A stretch of DNA of 53,906 nucleotides from Pseudomonas brassicae (GTDB lineage Bacteria; Pseudomonadota; Gammaproteobacteria; Pseudomonadales; Pseudomonadaceae): contig NZ_JAAHBU010000030.1 in assembly GCF_010671725.1 (NCBI RefSeq), positions 1-53,906 on the forward strand, given 5' to 3'. A model generated the notes under the pieces. The model made no database searches, had not been told where the DNA came from, and saw only the letters and a list, made by a program, of their open reading frames with translations. Position 1 is the stretch's first letter. The number at the start of each line of letters is the position of its first letter. Shown here one piece after another: positions 1-7,680 of this stretch. Both the position numbers and the translations under genes were made by a program.

Positions 1-66
1 ACCCACAAGGACCGCGCCGTATTCAAGGGTGGCACTGTACCTGTGGGAGCTGGCTTGCCAGCGAAG
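1..66. repeat. REP palindrome pair (first half cut by window edge)
   Basis: Positions 41-66 hold a REP unit whose core is an imperfect-loop palindrome, GCTGGC-TT-GCCAGC, preceded by CTGTGGGA. Positions 1-10 match the tail (CCCACAAGG) of an oppositely oriented unit, as seen complete in the pair at 33217-33283. It lies directly after the stop codon of the AraC-type gene and could end or protect that transcript. Confidence 0.75.
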
Positions 67-71
67 GCGCA

Positions 72-1001
72 CTAGAGGGCGCTGCGCAATCGGGCCATGT
101 CCCGCAAGGGCGGTGCCCCATACAGCCGGCTGTACTCGCGGCTGAACTGCGACGGGCTTTCATACCCCACCCGATACCCCGCCACCGCGGCTTCCAGCCC
201 GTCGTTGAGCATCAACCGACGGGCCTCCTGCAGGCGCAACTGCTTCTGGTACTGCAGCGGGCTCATCGACGTCACCGCCTTGAAGCGGTGATGCAGGGTC
301 GAGGCGCTCAGGTTGACCTCGCGTGCCAGGTCGTCGATGCGCAACGGGCGATGGAAATGGTCATTGAGCCACTGGATTGCCTGGCACACCCGGTGGGTCT
401 GGGTATTGGCCATGGCGATCTCGTACAGCCGCGCGCCTTGCTGTCCGCGCAACAGCCGGTAGAGGATCTCGCGGCGGATCAGTGGCGCCAGCACGCCGAT
501 GTCCTTGGGCGTGTCGAGCAGGCGGATCAGGCGCAGCAGTGCATCCAGCAGCTGGCTGTCCAGACGCTCGATGAACAGCCCGCGTTCCGACGGCTGCGAG
601 GGCACGCCCATGGGCCCGGCCTCGGCGATCAGCGCGTTGATTTCAGCCGGGTCGATGTCCAGGCGAATGCCCAGGCTGGGGTTCTGCGGGCTGGCTTCAA
701 GCAGGGCACCGCTGATTGGCATGGCCACCGACACCACCATGTAGTGCAAGGGGTCGTAGACATAGCTCTCGTCGCCCAGGCAGATCTCCTTGCGGCCCTG
801 GGCCAGGATGCACAGGGCCGGCTGCGCCAGGCTTGGCATCGAGCGGCTGCTTTGCTCGTAGCGGGTCAGGTGCAGGTCGGCGATGGCCGAGGGGGCGCCG
901 CCGTGGGGCGTGCAATGGCGGCTGATCAGCCCGGCCAGCTCCAGGCGCAGCAGCTCCAGGGCCGGGTCCAGTGAAGGGGAGGTGAGTTCAGGGACTGACA
1001 T
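72..1001 (-). CDS. AraC-family transcriptional regulator (AraC_N type)
   Basis: A 309-residue cytoplasmic DNA-binding regulator. The N-terminal half (about residues 30-190) resembles the AraC_N ligand/dimer domain found in YqhC-like regulators, with the segment QPALCILAQGRKEI. The C-terminal 100 residues carry the two helix-turn-helix units, including LAREVNLSASTLHHRFK and GYESPSQFSREYSRLYG. I chose the ATG at 1001 because GAGGA lies seven bases upstream; a longer frame opens at 1043 without a good ribosome site. It is divergent from the small monooxygenase-fold gene across 202 bases, a layout typical for a regulator and its target. The ligand is unknown. Confidence 0.88.
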   Translation of the reverse strand: MSVPELTSPSLDPALELLRLELAGLISRHCTPHGGAPSAIADLHLTRYEQSSRSMPSLAQPALCILAQGRKEICLGDESYVYDPLHYMVVSVAMPISGALLEASPQNPSLGIRLDIDPAEINALIAEAGPMGVPSQPSERGLFIERLDSQLLDALLRLIRLLDTPKDIGVLAPLIRREILYRLLRGQQGARLYEIAMANTQTHRVCQAIQWLNDHFHRPLRIDDLAREVNLSASTLHHRFKAVTSMSPLQYQKQLRLQEARRLMLNDGLEAAVAGYRVGYESPSQFSREYSRLYGAPPLRDMARLRSAL

Positions 1002-1203
1002 GTGCGATTCCTCTGCCGGTGGGCGCAGCATAGGTAGGTGCAAGCGCGGATGCTAGCTGGATGCTGCGCAGTTCTTGCACGATCCTGCTGCGGGTGCAGA
1101 ATCAGGCAAGCCGTTGACAGGAATCGCCTAACGCGTCTGGCGCGGTGCCTCGTAGCCTTGGCAGCCTGGTCTATCTACCTGGCCGCTTCAAGGAGCACTG
1201 CAC

Positions 1204-1512
1204 ATGACGTCATCGCAACCGGTCAGCCACCTTTCCTTCGTGCGTGCCAGCGCGGGCCGTTCGGCCGAACTGGGTACACGTCTGCAACAGTTGCTGGAAC
1301 CCTCGCGGCAGACCCCGGGGTGCCTGCATTTCAGCGTGCAACGCTCGACCTGCGACAGCGACCTGTGGCTGCTCAACGGGGTGTGGGCCGACACCTCGGC
1401 GCTGCACGATTATTTCGCCTCGCCCAGCCTGCAGCTGTTTGGTGAGCTGGTACAGGCGCGGGTAGTCGACAGCCTCGACCTGCATACCTTCACCGAGCAG
1501 GTGACAGGTTAG
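1204..1512 (+). CDS. Antibiotic biosynthesis monooxygenase (ABM) fold protein
   Basis: A 102-residue protein with the size and pattern of the dimeric alpha/beta-barrel ABM family: early beta strand (SHLSFVRA), helix rich in E, L and Q (residues 17-35), the TPGCLHFSVQRS strand and a WADTSALHDYF helix corresponding to the family's W/Y-x-s-x-xAl-xxH region. Such proteins are cofactor-free oxygenases or small-molecule stress proteins; the substrate cannot be read from sequence. AAGGAG sits nine bases before the ATG. It is divergent from the AraC-type regulator and followed at 38 bases by another small gene. Confidence 0.75.
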   Translation: MTSSQPVSHLSFVRASAGRSAELGTRLQQLLEPSRQTPGCLHFSVQRSTCDSDLWLLNGVWADTSALHDYFASPSLQLFGELVQARVVDSLDLHTFTEQVTG

Positions 1513-1550
1513 AATGGCGGCTTTCCTGTAACCGATGTGGATGAGTGGCA

Positions 1551-1781
1551 ATGGCACGTAAACAATTCGACGCCTTCGAAGCAGTCTCGGCAGTGGTCCC
1601 GGGCGAGGGCGGCTACCGCGCTGCAATCGCGGTCAAGGCCCTGGGGGCCGGTGGCGCACCGCGGTTTCACAAGGTGCTGCCAGGCCAGACCTTCAGCACC
1701 GCGCTGGAGGCCGACGACGCCGCCGTCGGCGAGCTGGCGCGCCTGAACGGCGTCAGCGCCGACGCCGAACTGATCTGGTAG
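1551..1781 (+). CDS. Small conserved-looking protein of unknown function
   Basis: A 76-residue acidic/alanine-rich soluble protein without signal peptide or membrane segment. I do not recognise a domain. The ATG at 1551 is preferred because GGATGAG lies just upstream; a GTG two codons earlier is the alternative. It follows the ABM-fold gene on the same strand by 38 bases and may share its transcript. Its TAG stop touches the stop of the convergent flavin reductase gene at 1782. Confidence 0.6.
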   Translation: MARKQFDAFEAVSAVVPGEGGYRAAIAVKALGAGGAPRFHKVLPGQTFSTALEADDAAVGELARLNGVSADAELIW

Positions 1782-2389
1782 TCACCCCTGTGGACGGGCC
1801 ATCTTGAACAGGTTGCCCAGCTCGAAATAGTCGGCCGGGCCACCGCCGCGCAAGATCGGCTCGGCCGCGGCGGTATCGTAGATGCCGTCCTTGAGCAGGT
1901 GTTCGGCGATATGCACGGCCACCACTTCGCCCAGGATCAGCCAACTGGGTACCAGGGCCTGATCGGCACGTTGCAGTTGCACGATCTGGGTCACCTTGCA
2001 TTCGAACGACACCGGGCTTTGCTGTACCCGCGGTACGGCGATCACCTTCGAGGCGACCGGGGTCAATTGACTCAGGGCGAACTCGTCGACCTGCGGCGCA
2101 CGGCCGCGCAGCTCTGGTTCATCGCCTCGGCCAGCGGGCGGGTGGCCAGGTTCCAGGCGAACTCGCCGGTCTGCTCGATGTTGTTCAGGCTGTCTTTGCG
2201 CCCGACGCTGCAGAAACCGATGATCGGTGGGATGTAGTTGAAGGCGTTGAAAAAGCTGTAGGGCGCCAGGTTCAGATGCCCTTCACGGTCGTGTGAGGAA
2301 ATCCAGCCGATCGGGCGTGGGCCGACGATGGCGTTGAACGGGTCGTGGGGCAGGCCGTGGCCTTTTGCGGGTTCGTAGTAGTACATCAT
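1782..2389 (-). CDS. Flavin reductase family protein, frameshifted as sequenced
   Basis: Encodes an FMN-binding split-barrel protein of the flavin reductase family: the N-terminal part reads HDPFNAIVGPRPIGWISS, then LNLAPYSFFNAF and the GFCSVGRKDSLNNI strand, all typical of this fold. The reading frame breaks after residue ~95 (AMNQSCAAV) near 2097-2101 and resumes in another frame with TPVASKVIAVPRVQQSPVSF. Adding one base (GTGCG to GTGGCG on the coding strand) yields a continuous 202-residue protein of normal length. Start is at one of two adjacent ATGs (2389 or 2386), with AAGG upstream. I read this as a functional gene hit by a sequencing deletion, not as a decayed one. Confidence 0.8.
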
Positions 2390-2451
2390 CGGGCCTTGTG
2401 GACGGAGGGTGCGCCTAGTGTGCCAAGACTCACCGCCCCTGAACACGACTA

Positions 2452-2471
2452 AGCCCGGCCGAAGCCGGGCT
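2452..2471 (-). terminator. Hairpin terminator of the DGFDRT repeat gene
   Basis: A perfect 8-bp stem (AGCCCGGC / GCCGGGCT) closed by a UUCG tetraloop on the minus strand, 17 bases after the stop of the gene at 2489-2737. The following T tract is weak (TTAG), so efficiency is uncertain. Confidence 0.65.
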
Positions 2472-2488
2472 GTGCGCTGCAATGCGAC

Positions 2489-2737
2489 TCAGCTGACGCG
2501 GTGAGCCTTGGTGCGGTCGAAGCCATCTGCGGCAAATTTGTGCGCATTGGTGCGATCGAAGCCGTCTTCGGCAAACTTGTGCGCGTTGGTGCGATCAAAA
2601 CCGTCTTCTGCCACCTTGGCGGGCTGTGCGTTTTCAGTGGCGAAGTTGTGCGCCTTGGTGCGGTCGAAGCCATCTGCGGCGAAGGCGTTGGCAGCCAGTA
2701 TGGAAAGGGTCAGGGTCAGGATCAGTTTGGTTTTCAT
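2489..2737 (-). CDS. Small secreted protein of tandem DGFDRT repeats
   Basis: An 82-residue precursor. Residues 1-20 form a clean Sec signal peptide (MKTKLILTLTLSILAANAFA) with cleavage expected after AFA. The mature part of about 62 residues is built almost wholly from four copies of a unit close to [AE]DGFDRT[KN]AH[KN]FA: the first is extended by TENAQPAKVA, the middle two are identical, and the last ends RVS. GGAG lies nine bases before the ATG. The mature peptide is charged and has no cysteines. Similar DGFDRTG repeats occur in other Pseudomonas small exported proteins as I recall, but I know of no established function. It has its own terminator and an AT-rich upstream region. Confidence 0.8.
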   Translation of the reverse strand: MKTKLILTLTLSILAANAFAADGFDRTKAHNFATENAQPAKVAEDGFDRTNAHKFAEDGFDRTNAHKFAADGFDRTKAHRVS

Positions 2738-2798
2738 GGGTCAGTGCTCCGGGTAATGGGGTTGTTTGCTGCTGTGGGGTTGATGTTACGCCGATAGA

Positions 2799-2847
2799 AT
2801 CGATTAAAAAGCGCAAAAAATAGCCTATTAATATTTAATTAATCGAT
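2799..2847. promoter_or_regulatory. AT-rich inverted repeat upstream of the DGFDRT gene
   Basis: Two 9-base arms, ATCGATTAA at 2799-2807 and TTAATCGAT at 2839-2847, are exact reverse complements separated by 31 AT-rich bases. Each arm itself contains the palindrome ATCGAT. It lies 62-110 bases upstream of the start at 2737, in one of the most AT-rich stretches of the window. The geometry suits a dimeric or tetrameric regulator such as a LysR-type protein; no regulator gene is adjacent, so this is inference. Confidence 0.45.
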
Positions 2848-2861
2848 ATATATGGGCTGAC

Positions 2862-2935
2862 CCTTTTGCCGGCAAGGCCGGCTCCTACAGGTTTACGTAC
2901 ACCGGTAGGGCCGGTTTTGCCGGCGAAGCAGACGA
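2862..2935. repeat. Degenerate REP-like pair in the 2738-3046 gap
   Basis: GCCGGC-AA-GGCCGGCTCCTACAGG at 2869 onward and an opposite unit ending GCCGGCGAAGC near 2935 resemble the P. putida REP family. The rest of this 309-base gap holds the AT-rich inverted repeat and the terminator at 2994-3028; I see no gene in it. Confidence 0.55.
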
Positions 2936-2993
2936 CTCGGTTTTGAGTGAGCACAGCATCGCGCAGCCGCATTAATGCCCGATTAAGGCCATG

Positions 2994-3028
2994 AAAAAGG
3001 GGGCCTCCATCACTGGAGGCCCCCTTTT
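2994..3028 (-). terminator. Intrinsic terminator of the dicarboxylate transporter gene
   Basis: An 11-bp perfect stem (GGGGGCCTCCA / TGGAGGCCCCC) with a TCAC loop, flanked by A5 on the left and T4 on the right, so it can work on both strands. On the minus strand it follows the transporter stop at 3047 by about 20 bases. Confidence 0.85.
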
Positions 3029-3046
3029 GCTAACGCCTGACGGCGA

Positions 3047-4362
3047 TCAGTCGGTTTCGATCCGCGAGTGGGTGCGGGTGTCCTTCATGAACACATACAC
3101 CAGTAGCGAAACGGCAATGCACCCGGTGACATACCAGTAGTAACCGGTTTCCATGTTGACGCTCTTGAACCACAGCGCCACGTATTCGCGGTACCGCCAA
3201 AGATCGACACGGTCAGTGCGTAGGGCAGGCCCACGCCCAGCGCACGGATCTCGGTGGGGAACAGCTCGGCCTTTACCACTGCGTTGATCGAGGTGTAGCC
3301 GCTGACGATGATCAGTGCTGCCATGATCAGGAAGAACGCGCCCCACCAGCTCTGGATGGTGTGCAGGGTGGTCAGGATCGGTACGGTAAAGAGCGTGCCC
3401 AGCACACCGAAGGCGATCAGGATCGGACGGCGGCCGATCTTGTCCGAGAGGCTGCCGATCACCGGCTGCAGGCACATGAACAGGAACAGCGTGGCCGCCG
3501 AGATCATCGTCGAGTCGCTGATGCTCATGCCCACCGTGTTCACCAGGTACTTCTGCATGTAGGTGGTGTAGGTGTAGAACGCCAGGGTGCCGCCCATGGT
3601 CAGGCCGACCACGGTCGCCAGCTCCTTGGGGTGACGCAGCAGGGTGCGCATCGAGCTCTCTTTCGGCTTTTCCTGCTTGGTGAACGAGGCGGTTTCTTCC
3701 ATGCCGCGACGCAGATACAGCGCCACCACCGCACACAGTGCACCGATCACGAACGGTACACGCCAGCCCCACGAGTACAGCTGCTCGGTGGTCAGGGTCT
3801 GCTGCAGGATGATCAGCACCGCCAGCGCGATGAGCTGGCCGGAGATCAGCGTCACGTACTGGAAGCTGGAGAAGAAGCCACGACGCTCCTTGGTTGCCAT
3901 CTCGCTCAGGTAGGTGGCCGAGGTGCCGTATTCACCGCCCACCGACAGGCCCTGCATCAGGCGTGCGATCACCAGCAGCACTGGCGCTGCAACGCCGATG
4001 GTTTCGTAGCTCGGGGTCAGGGCGATGACCAGCGAGCCTGCACACATCAGCAGCACCGAGGCCATCAGCGCGGCCTTGCGCCCCTTGCGGTCGGCATAGA
4101 TACCCATCAGCCAGCCGCCGATCGGGCGCATCAGGAAGCCCACGGCAAAGATCGCAGCGGTGTTGAGCAATTGCGTGGTGGTGTTGCCAGCCGGGAAGAA
4201 GGCCTTGGCGAAGTACAGCGAGAACGCGGCGTAGACGTACCAGTCGTACCATTCGACCATGTTGCCGATGGAGCCGGAGAAAATCGACTTGAGACGGCTG
4301 GAGGTGGTTTTGTCAGCGGGTGCGGCCGCCGCCCCAGCAGGCAATGAAGTGGAGTTATCCAT
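3047..4362 (-). CDS. kgtP: MHS-family dicarboxylate/alpha-ketoglutarate transporter, frameshifted near C-terminus
   Basis: A 12-helix inner-membrane proton symporter of the major facilitator superfamily, metabolite:H+ symporter branch. Diagnostic segments are GNMVEWYDWYVYAAFSLYFA in helix 1, the loop 2-3 signature GIYADRKGRKAAL, LMQGLSVGGEYGTSATYL in helix 4-5, and SDKIGRRPIL in the second half. It resembles KgtP and likely imports alpha-ketoglutarate or C4-dicarboxylates. The frame breaks near 3186-3190 after SIFGGTA and resumes as YVALWFKSVN through DTRTHSRIETD; one added G (TTCGCGG to TTCGGCGG) restores 438 residues. The adjacent sensor kinase and sigma54 regulator, plus a -24/-12 promoter at 4422-4437, support an inducible uptake system. 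Confidence 0.85.
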
Positions 4363-4421
4363 TGAAGGATCCTTCTAGTTGTTTTTGTGGAGCGCGCCGA
4401 AACGCAGCCTGATACGGCTAT

Positions 4422-4437
4422 AGCAGGACTTGTGCCA
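4422..4437 (-). promoter_or_regulatory. Sigma54 (-24/-12) promoter of the transporter gene
   Basis: On the minus strand the sequence reads TGGCACAAGTCCTGCT, with GG (4436-4435) and GC (4424-4423) separated by exactly ten bases, as in the sigma54 consensus TGGCAC-N5-TTGCW. It lies 60 bases upstream of the transporter ATG at 4362 and next to the gene for a sigma54-dependent activator. Confidence 0.75.
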
Positions 4438-4477
4438 GGCCTGTAAGGGCCGTTCTAGAAGGGTTTGCACGTATTGG

Positions 4478-4495
4478 TGAGCGGAAATCCGCTCA
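4478..4495. promoter_or_regulatory. Palindromic candidate activator site for the sigma54 promoter
   Basis: TGAGCGGA-AA-TCCGCTCA is a perfect 8-bp inverted repeat with a 2-base spacer, centred about 50 bases upstream of the -24 element. The position suits an upstream activating sequence for the DctD/MifR-type protein encoded next door. It is not followed by a T run, so a terminator role for the regulator gene is less likely. Confidence 0.55.
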
Positions 4496-4525
4496 TTGCG
4501 CGGCGGGCTGTCGGCAAGATTCCGC

Positions 4526-5866
4526 CTACGGCTGCGGGCGTTCGAGGAAGTCCTCGCGCAGCAAGCCGTGGCGCTGCATTTTCTCGTTGAAGGTGCGACG
4601 CGGCAGTTGCAGTTCTTCGAGCACCGCCTTGATATCGCCGTGATGACGGCTCAGTGCGGCGCGCAGGCACTGGGCCTCGAAGGCTTCCTGCTGCGCGGCC
4701 AGCGACTGGCCGGCACCTGGCGCCATTGGCTCGGGCTCACCCAGGCCGAGGGCATGGCGCTCGGCGGCGTTGGCCAACTCACGCACGTTGCCTGGCCAGT
4801 CATGGCTGAGCAGCCGGCCCAGTTGCACCCCGCTCAGCGGTGGCGGGCTGCGGCCGAGGCGCTCAGCGGCATCGCGGGCAAAGTGTTCGAACAGCAGCGG
4901 AATATCTTCACGCCGCTCGCGCAGGGGCGCCAGGTGCAGTTCCGCCACGTTGAGACGGTATGCCAGGTCTTCGCGAAAACGACCGGCACGCGCTTCGAAC
5001 AGCAGGTCGGGCTTGGTCGCGGCGATGATGCGCAGGTCCACACTGATGCTCTGGTTGGCGCCCAGGCGCTCCAGTGTGTGCTCCTGAATCACGCGCAGCA
5101 GTTTGGCCTGCTGGGCCAGCGGCATGCTTTCGATCTCGTCGAGGAACACCGTGCCGCCGTTGGCGTATTCGAGCTTGCCGACGCGCTTGCCCTGGGCGCC
5201 GGTGAAGGCACCGCTTTCATGCCCGAACAATTCGGCTTCGAACAGTTGCTCGGGGATGGCCGCACAGTTGAGCGCCACGAACGGCTTGGCGGCGCGCGGG
5301 CCGAAATCGTGCAGGCAACGCGCCACGCGCTCCTTGCCGCTGCCGGTTTCGCCGCGGATCAGCACGTTGACCGGCAGCCCGGCCAGGTCGAGCACCTGGC
5401 GACGCAGCTGCTGCAACCCCTGGGACATGCCCAGCAGGGTGGTTTCCAGGCGCGCCTTGAGGTCGGCCTGTTCATGCAGGCGACGGTTCTCCAGCACCAA
5501 CTGGCGCTTCTCCAGCGCGCGGCGCAAGCTGCCGAGCAGGCTGTCGGGGCTGAAGGGCTTTTCGAGAAAGTCGTAGGCACCGTTGCGCATGGCTTGCACC
5601 GCCATCGGCACATCGCCGTGGCCGGTGAGCAGGATCACTGGCAGGTCGGTATCGCGTACCTGCAACTGCTCCAGCAGCTGCAGGCCGCCCATGCCGGGCA
5701 TGCGCACATCGCTCAGGATCACCCCGGCGAAATGCTCGGGCAGCTGTGCCAGGCACGCTTCGGCGCGTTCGAATACCTGCACCTGGAACCCGGCCAGGCT
5801 CAGCCACTGCTGCACGGCCGTGCGAATGCTGGCTTCGTCGTCGACGATCATTACGGCGTTGAGCAT
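4526..5866 (-). CDS. mifR: Sigma54-dependent response regulator, MifR/DctD type
   Basis: A 446-residue NtrC-class activator. The receiver domain (residues 1-120) has the phosphoacceptor Asp53 in LSDVRMPGMGG and the conserved Lys in DFLEKPF. The AAA+ domain follows, with Walker A GETGSGKE, the sigma54-contact loop ESGAFTGA and Walker B GGTVFLDEI. A Fis-type helix-turn-helix ends the protein (AVLEELQLPRRTFNEKMQRH). Its ATG at 5866 overlaps the kinase stop codon at 5851 by 16 bases, so the pair is translationally linked. With the adjacent MHS transporter, it most resembles MifR/DctD systems for alpha-ketoglutarate or C4-dicarboxylates; the exact ligand is inference. Confidence 0.88.
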   Translation of the reverse strand: MLNAVMIVDDEASIRTAVQQWLSLAGFQVQVFERAEACLAQLPEHFAGVILSDVRMPGMGGLQLLEQLQVRDTDLPVILLTGHGDVPMAVQAMRNGAYDFLEKPFSPDSLLGSLRRALEKRQLVLENRRLHEQADLKARLETTLLGMSQGLQQLRRQVLDLAGLPVNVLIRGETGSGKERVARCLHDFGPRAAKPFVALNCAAIPEQLFEAELFGHESGAFTGAQGKRVGKLEYANGGTVFLDEIESMPLAQQAKLLRVIQEHTLERLGANQSISVDLRIIAATKPDLLFEARAGRFREDLAYRLNVAELHLAPLRERREDIPLLFEHFARDAAERLGRSPPPLSGVQLGRLLSHDWPGNVRELANAAERHALGLGEPEPMAPGAGQSLAAQQEAFEAQCLRAALSRHHGDIKAVLEELQLPRRTFNEKMQRHGLLREDFLERPQP

Positions 5867-7617
5867 ACGGGCTCCGGGTCGCAGGGCAGGATGAAGCTCA
5901 AGCGTGCACCGCCAGGCTGGTTGTCTGCCTGCAGGCGCCCGCCGGCTTCATGGATGATGCCATAGGAAATCGCCAGGCCAAGCCCCAGGCCTTCGCCCAC
6001 CGGTTTGGTGGTAAAGAACGGGTCGAACACGCTGCCCAGGTGCTCCTCCTTGATGCCGCCACCGCTGTCGAGCACGCTCAGGTGCCAGTGCTCGTGCTTG
6101 TTCTCGATGCGTATCTCAAGGCGTTTCCAGGTCTTGTCGGCCATGGCATCCAGGGCATTGCGCAGCAGATTGATCAGCACCTGTTCAAGGCGGATCGGAT
6201 CGCCGCGGACCCACGCGGGGCGAGCCAGGTAGAGCGCGGTGCTGACGCCCTCGGCGCGAATGCGTGGGTCGAGCAACTGCAGCGCCTGGTCAACCACCGT
6301 GGCCAGGTCCAGGCGTTCGCGCAAGCCGCTGGGGCTGTTGCGCGCGAAGGTCTTGAGGTGCCCGGTCAATGCTGCCATGCGCGTGAGCATCTGCTCCAGC
6401 GGTTGCAGGGCCTGGCGCGCTTCGTCCAGGCGTTCGCCGTCGAGCAGCAGGCGCAGGGTCGCCAGTTGCATGCGTTGGGTGGTCAGCGGCTGGTTCAGCT
6501 CATGTGCGAGGGCGGCGGACATCTGTCCCAGGGCCGCCAGCTTGGTCGATTGCACCAGGCCTTCCTGGGCGGTGCGCAGTTCACGGGTGCGCTCCTCGAC
6601 CAGGCGCTTGAGTTCGTCGCGGCTGCGCTTGCGCAAGCGCGCCAGGCGCAGGCGCTGGCTGACGAACAGCACCGCGAACACCAGCGTCAGCCAGAGGGCG
6701 GCGGCGGCCAGGCCGGCATTGCGTCCTTCATCGCCGGCCTGGGGTTTGCGCAGCAAGTGCAGGGTCCAGCCCTCGGCTTCCAGGGGCAGGCTTTCCCACA
6801 GGTAGTCGGTACTGCCCTCGGGGCGCTGCACGCGCACCAGATGGCTGTTGTCGTCGAAGCGCGTCAGCACCTGGCGCTGCAGGGGCAGCAGCGCCTGTTT
6901 GTCGTATTGGCGGGTGGCATCGAGCTCGTTGAAGTCAGCCGCCGACAGCGGGTTGAGCTCGCGATAGCGCCAGTCGTCCTGATTGGCGATGAAAATGATC
7001 CCGCGTGCATCGCTGACCAGCAGCACGTCACTGCCCTGGCGCCATTCGCGCTCAAGCTCGGGGAACTCCAGCTTGACCACCATGGCGCCAAGAAAACGCC
7101 CGCCGTCGCCCAGCACCGCACTGGACAGGAAATAGCCGGGAATGCCGCTGGTCACACCCACCGCGTAGAAGCGGCCGCTGCCCTGGGTGCGGGTCTGCTT
7201 GAAATAGGGCCGAAAACCATAGTTCTGCCCGACATAGCTGTTGGGCAGGCGCCAGTTGCTGGCTGCAACCGCCAGGCCGGTGTGATCGAGCAGTTCCAGG
7301 GTCGAAGACCGGGCGGCGCCATTGATGCGTTCAAGCTTGAGGTTCATGGCGTCCCGGGTCGCGTCATCGACCGGGCCACTGAGGGCCGTGATCAGTTCGC
7401 TGTCCAGCGCCAGCACCGCAGGCAGCGCGCGGTAGCGTTCGATCAGGGTGTGCAGCGAATTGGCGTACAGGCCCAGTTGCTGGCTGGCACGCTGGGTGTC
7501 GTCGAGCATCGCCTGGCGCTTGGCCTGGTGCATGGCCCAGCCGGCGGCAAGCAGCGTGCCGGCAGTGATCAGCAGCAGAATCAGGCCCAGGCGCACGGCA
7601 CGTAGGGTTGAAGGCAT
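5851..7617 (-). CDS. mifS: Membrane sensor histidine kinase, MifS/DctB type
   Basis: A 588-residue inner-membrane kinase. Membrane segment 1 is near residues 8-30, a periplasmic Cache-type sensor follows to about 300, membrane segment 2 is near 302-320, then a coiled coil ([20 protein letters not shown]). The H-box is [11 protein letters not shown] with His372. ATPase motifs are N-box [13 protein letters not shown]1 DSGGGI and G2 [12 protein letters not shown]. DctB-like kinases sense dicarboxylates directly in the periplasm. The ATG at 7617 opens just before the membrane helix; a start at 7671 would add 18 residues, and neither has a strong ribosome site. It lies 63 bases after bglX and overlaps the regulator gene. 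Confidence 0.87.
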   Translation of the reverse strand: MPSTLRAVRLGLILLLITAGTLLAAGWAMHQAKRQAMLDDTQRASQQLGLYANSLHTLIERYRALPAVLALDSELITALSGPVDDATRDAMNLKLERINGAARSSTLELLDHTGLAVAASNWRLPNSYVGQNYGFRPYFKQTRTQGSGRFYAVGVTSGIPGYFLSSAVLGDGGRFLGAMVVKLEFPELEREWRQGSDVLLVSDARGIIFIANQDDWRYRELNPLSAADFNELDATRQYDKQALLPLQRQVLTRFDDNSHLVRVQRPEGSTDYLWESLPLEAEGWTLHLLRKPQAGDEGRNAGLAAAALWLTLVFAVLFVSQRLRLARLRKRSRDELKRLVEERTRELRTAQEGLVQSTKLAALGQMSAALAHELNQPLTTQRMQLATLRLLLDGERLDEARQALQPLEQMLTRMAALTGHLKTFARNSPSGLRERLDLATVVDQALQLLDPRIRAEGVSTALYLARPAWVRGDPIRLEQVLINLLRNALDAMADKTWKRLEIRIENKHEHWHLSVLDSGGGIKEEHLGSVFDPFFTTKPVGEGLGLGLAISYGIIHEAGGRLQADNQPGGARLSFILPCDPEPVCSTP

Positions 7618-7680
7618 GGCAAGCAGTACCCCGGCAGGGGGGAAGGCCGGCAGGCGCTTCCCCGTGAGCATGACAGCGGC

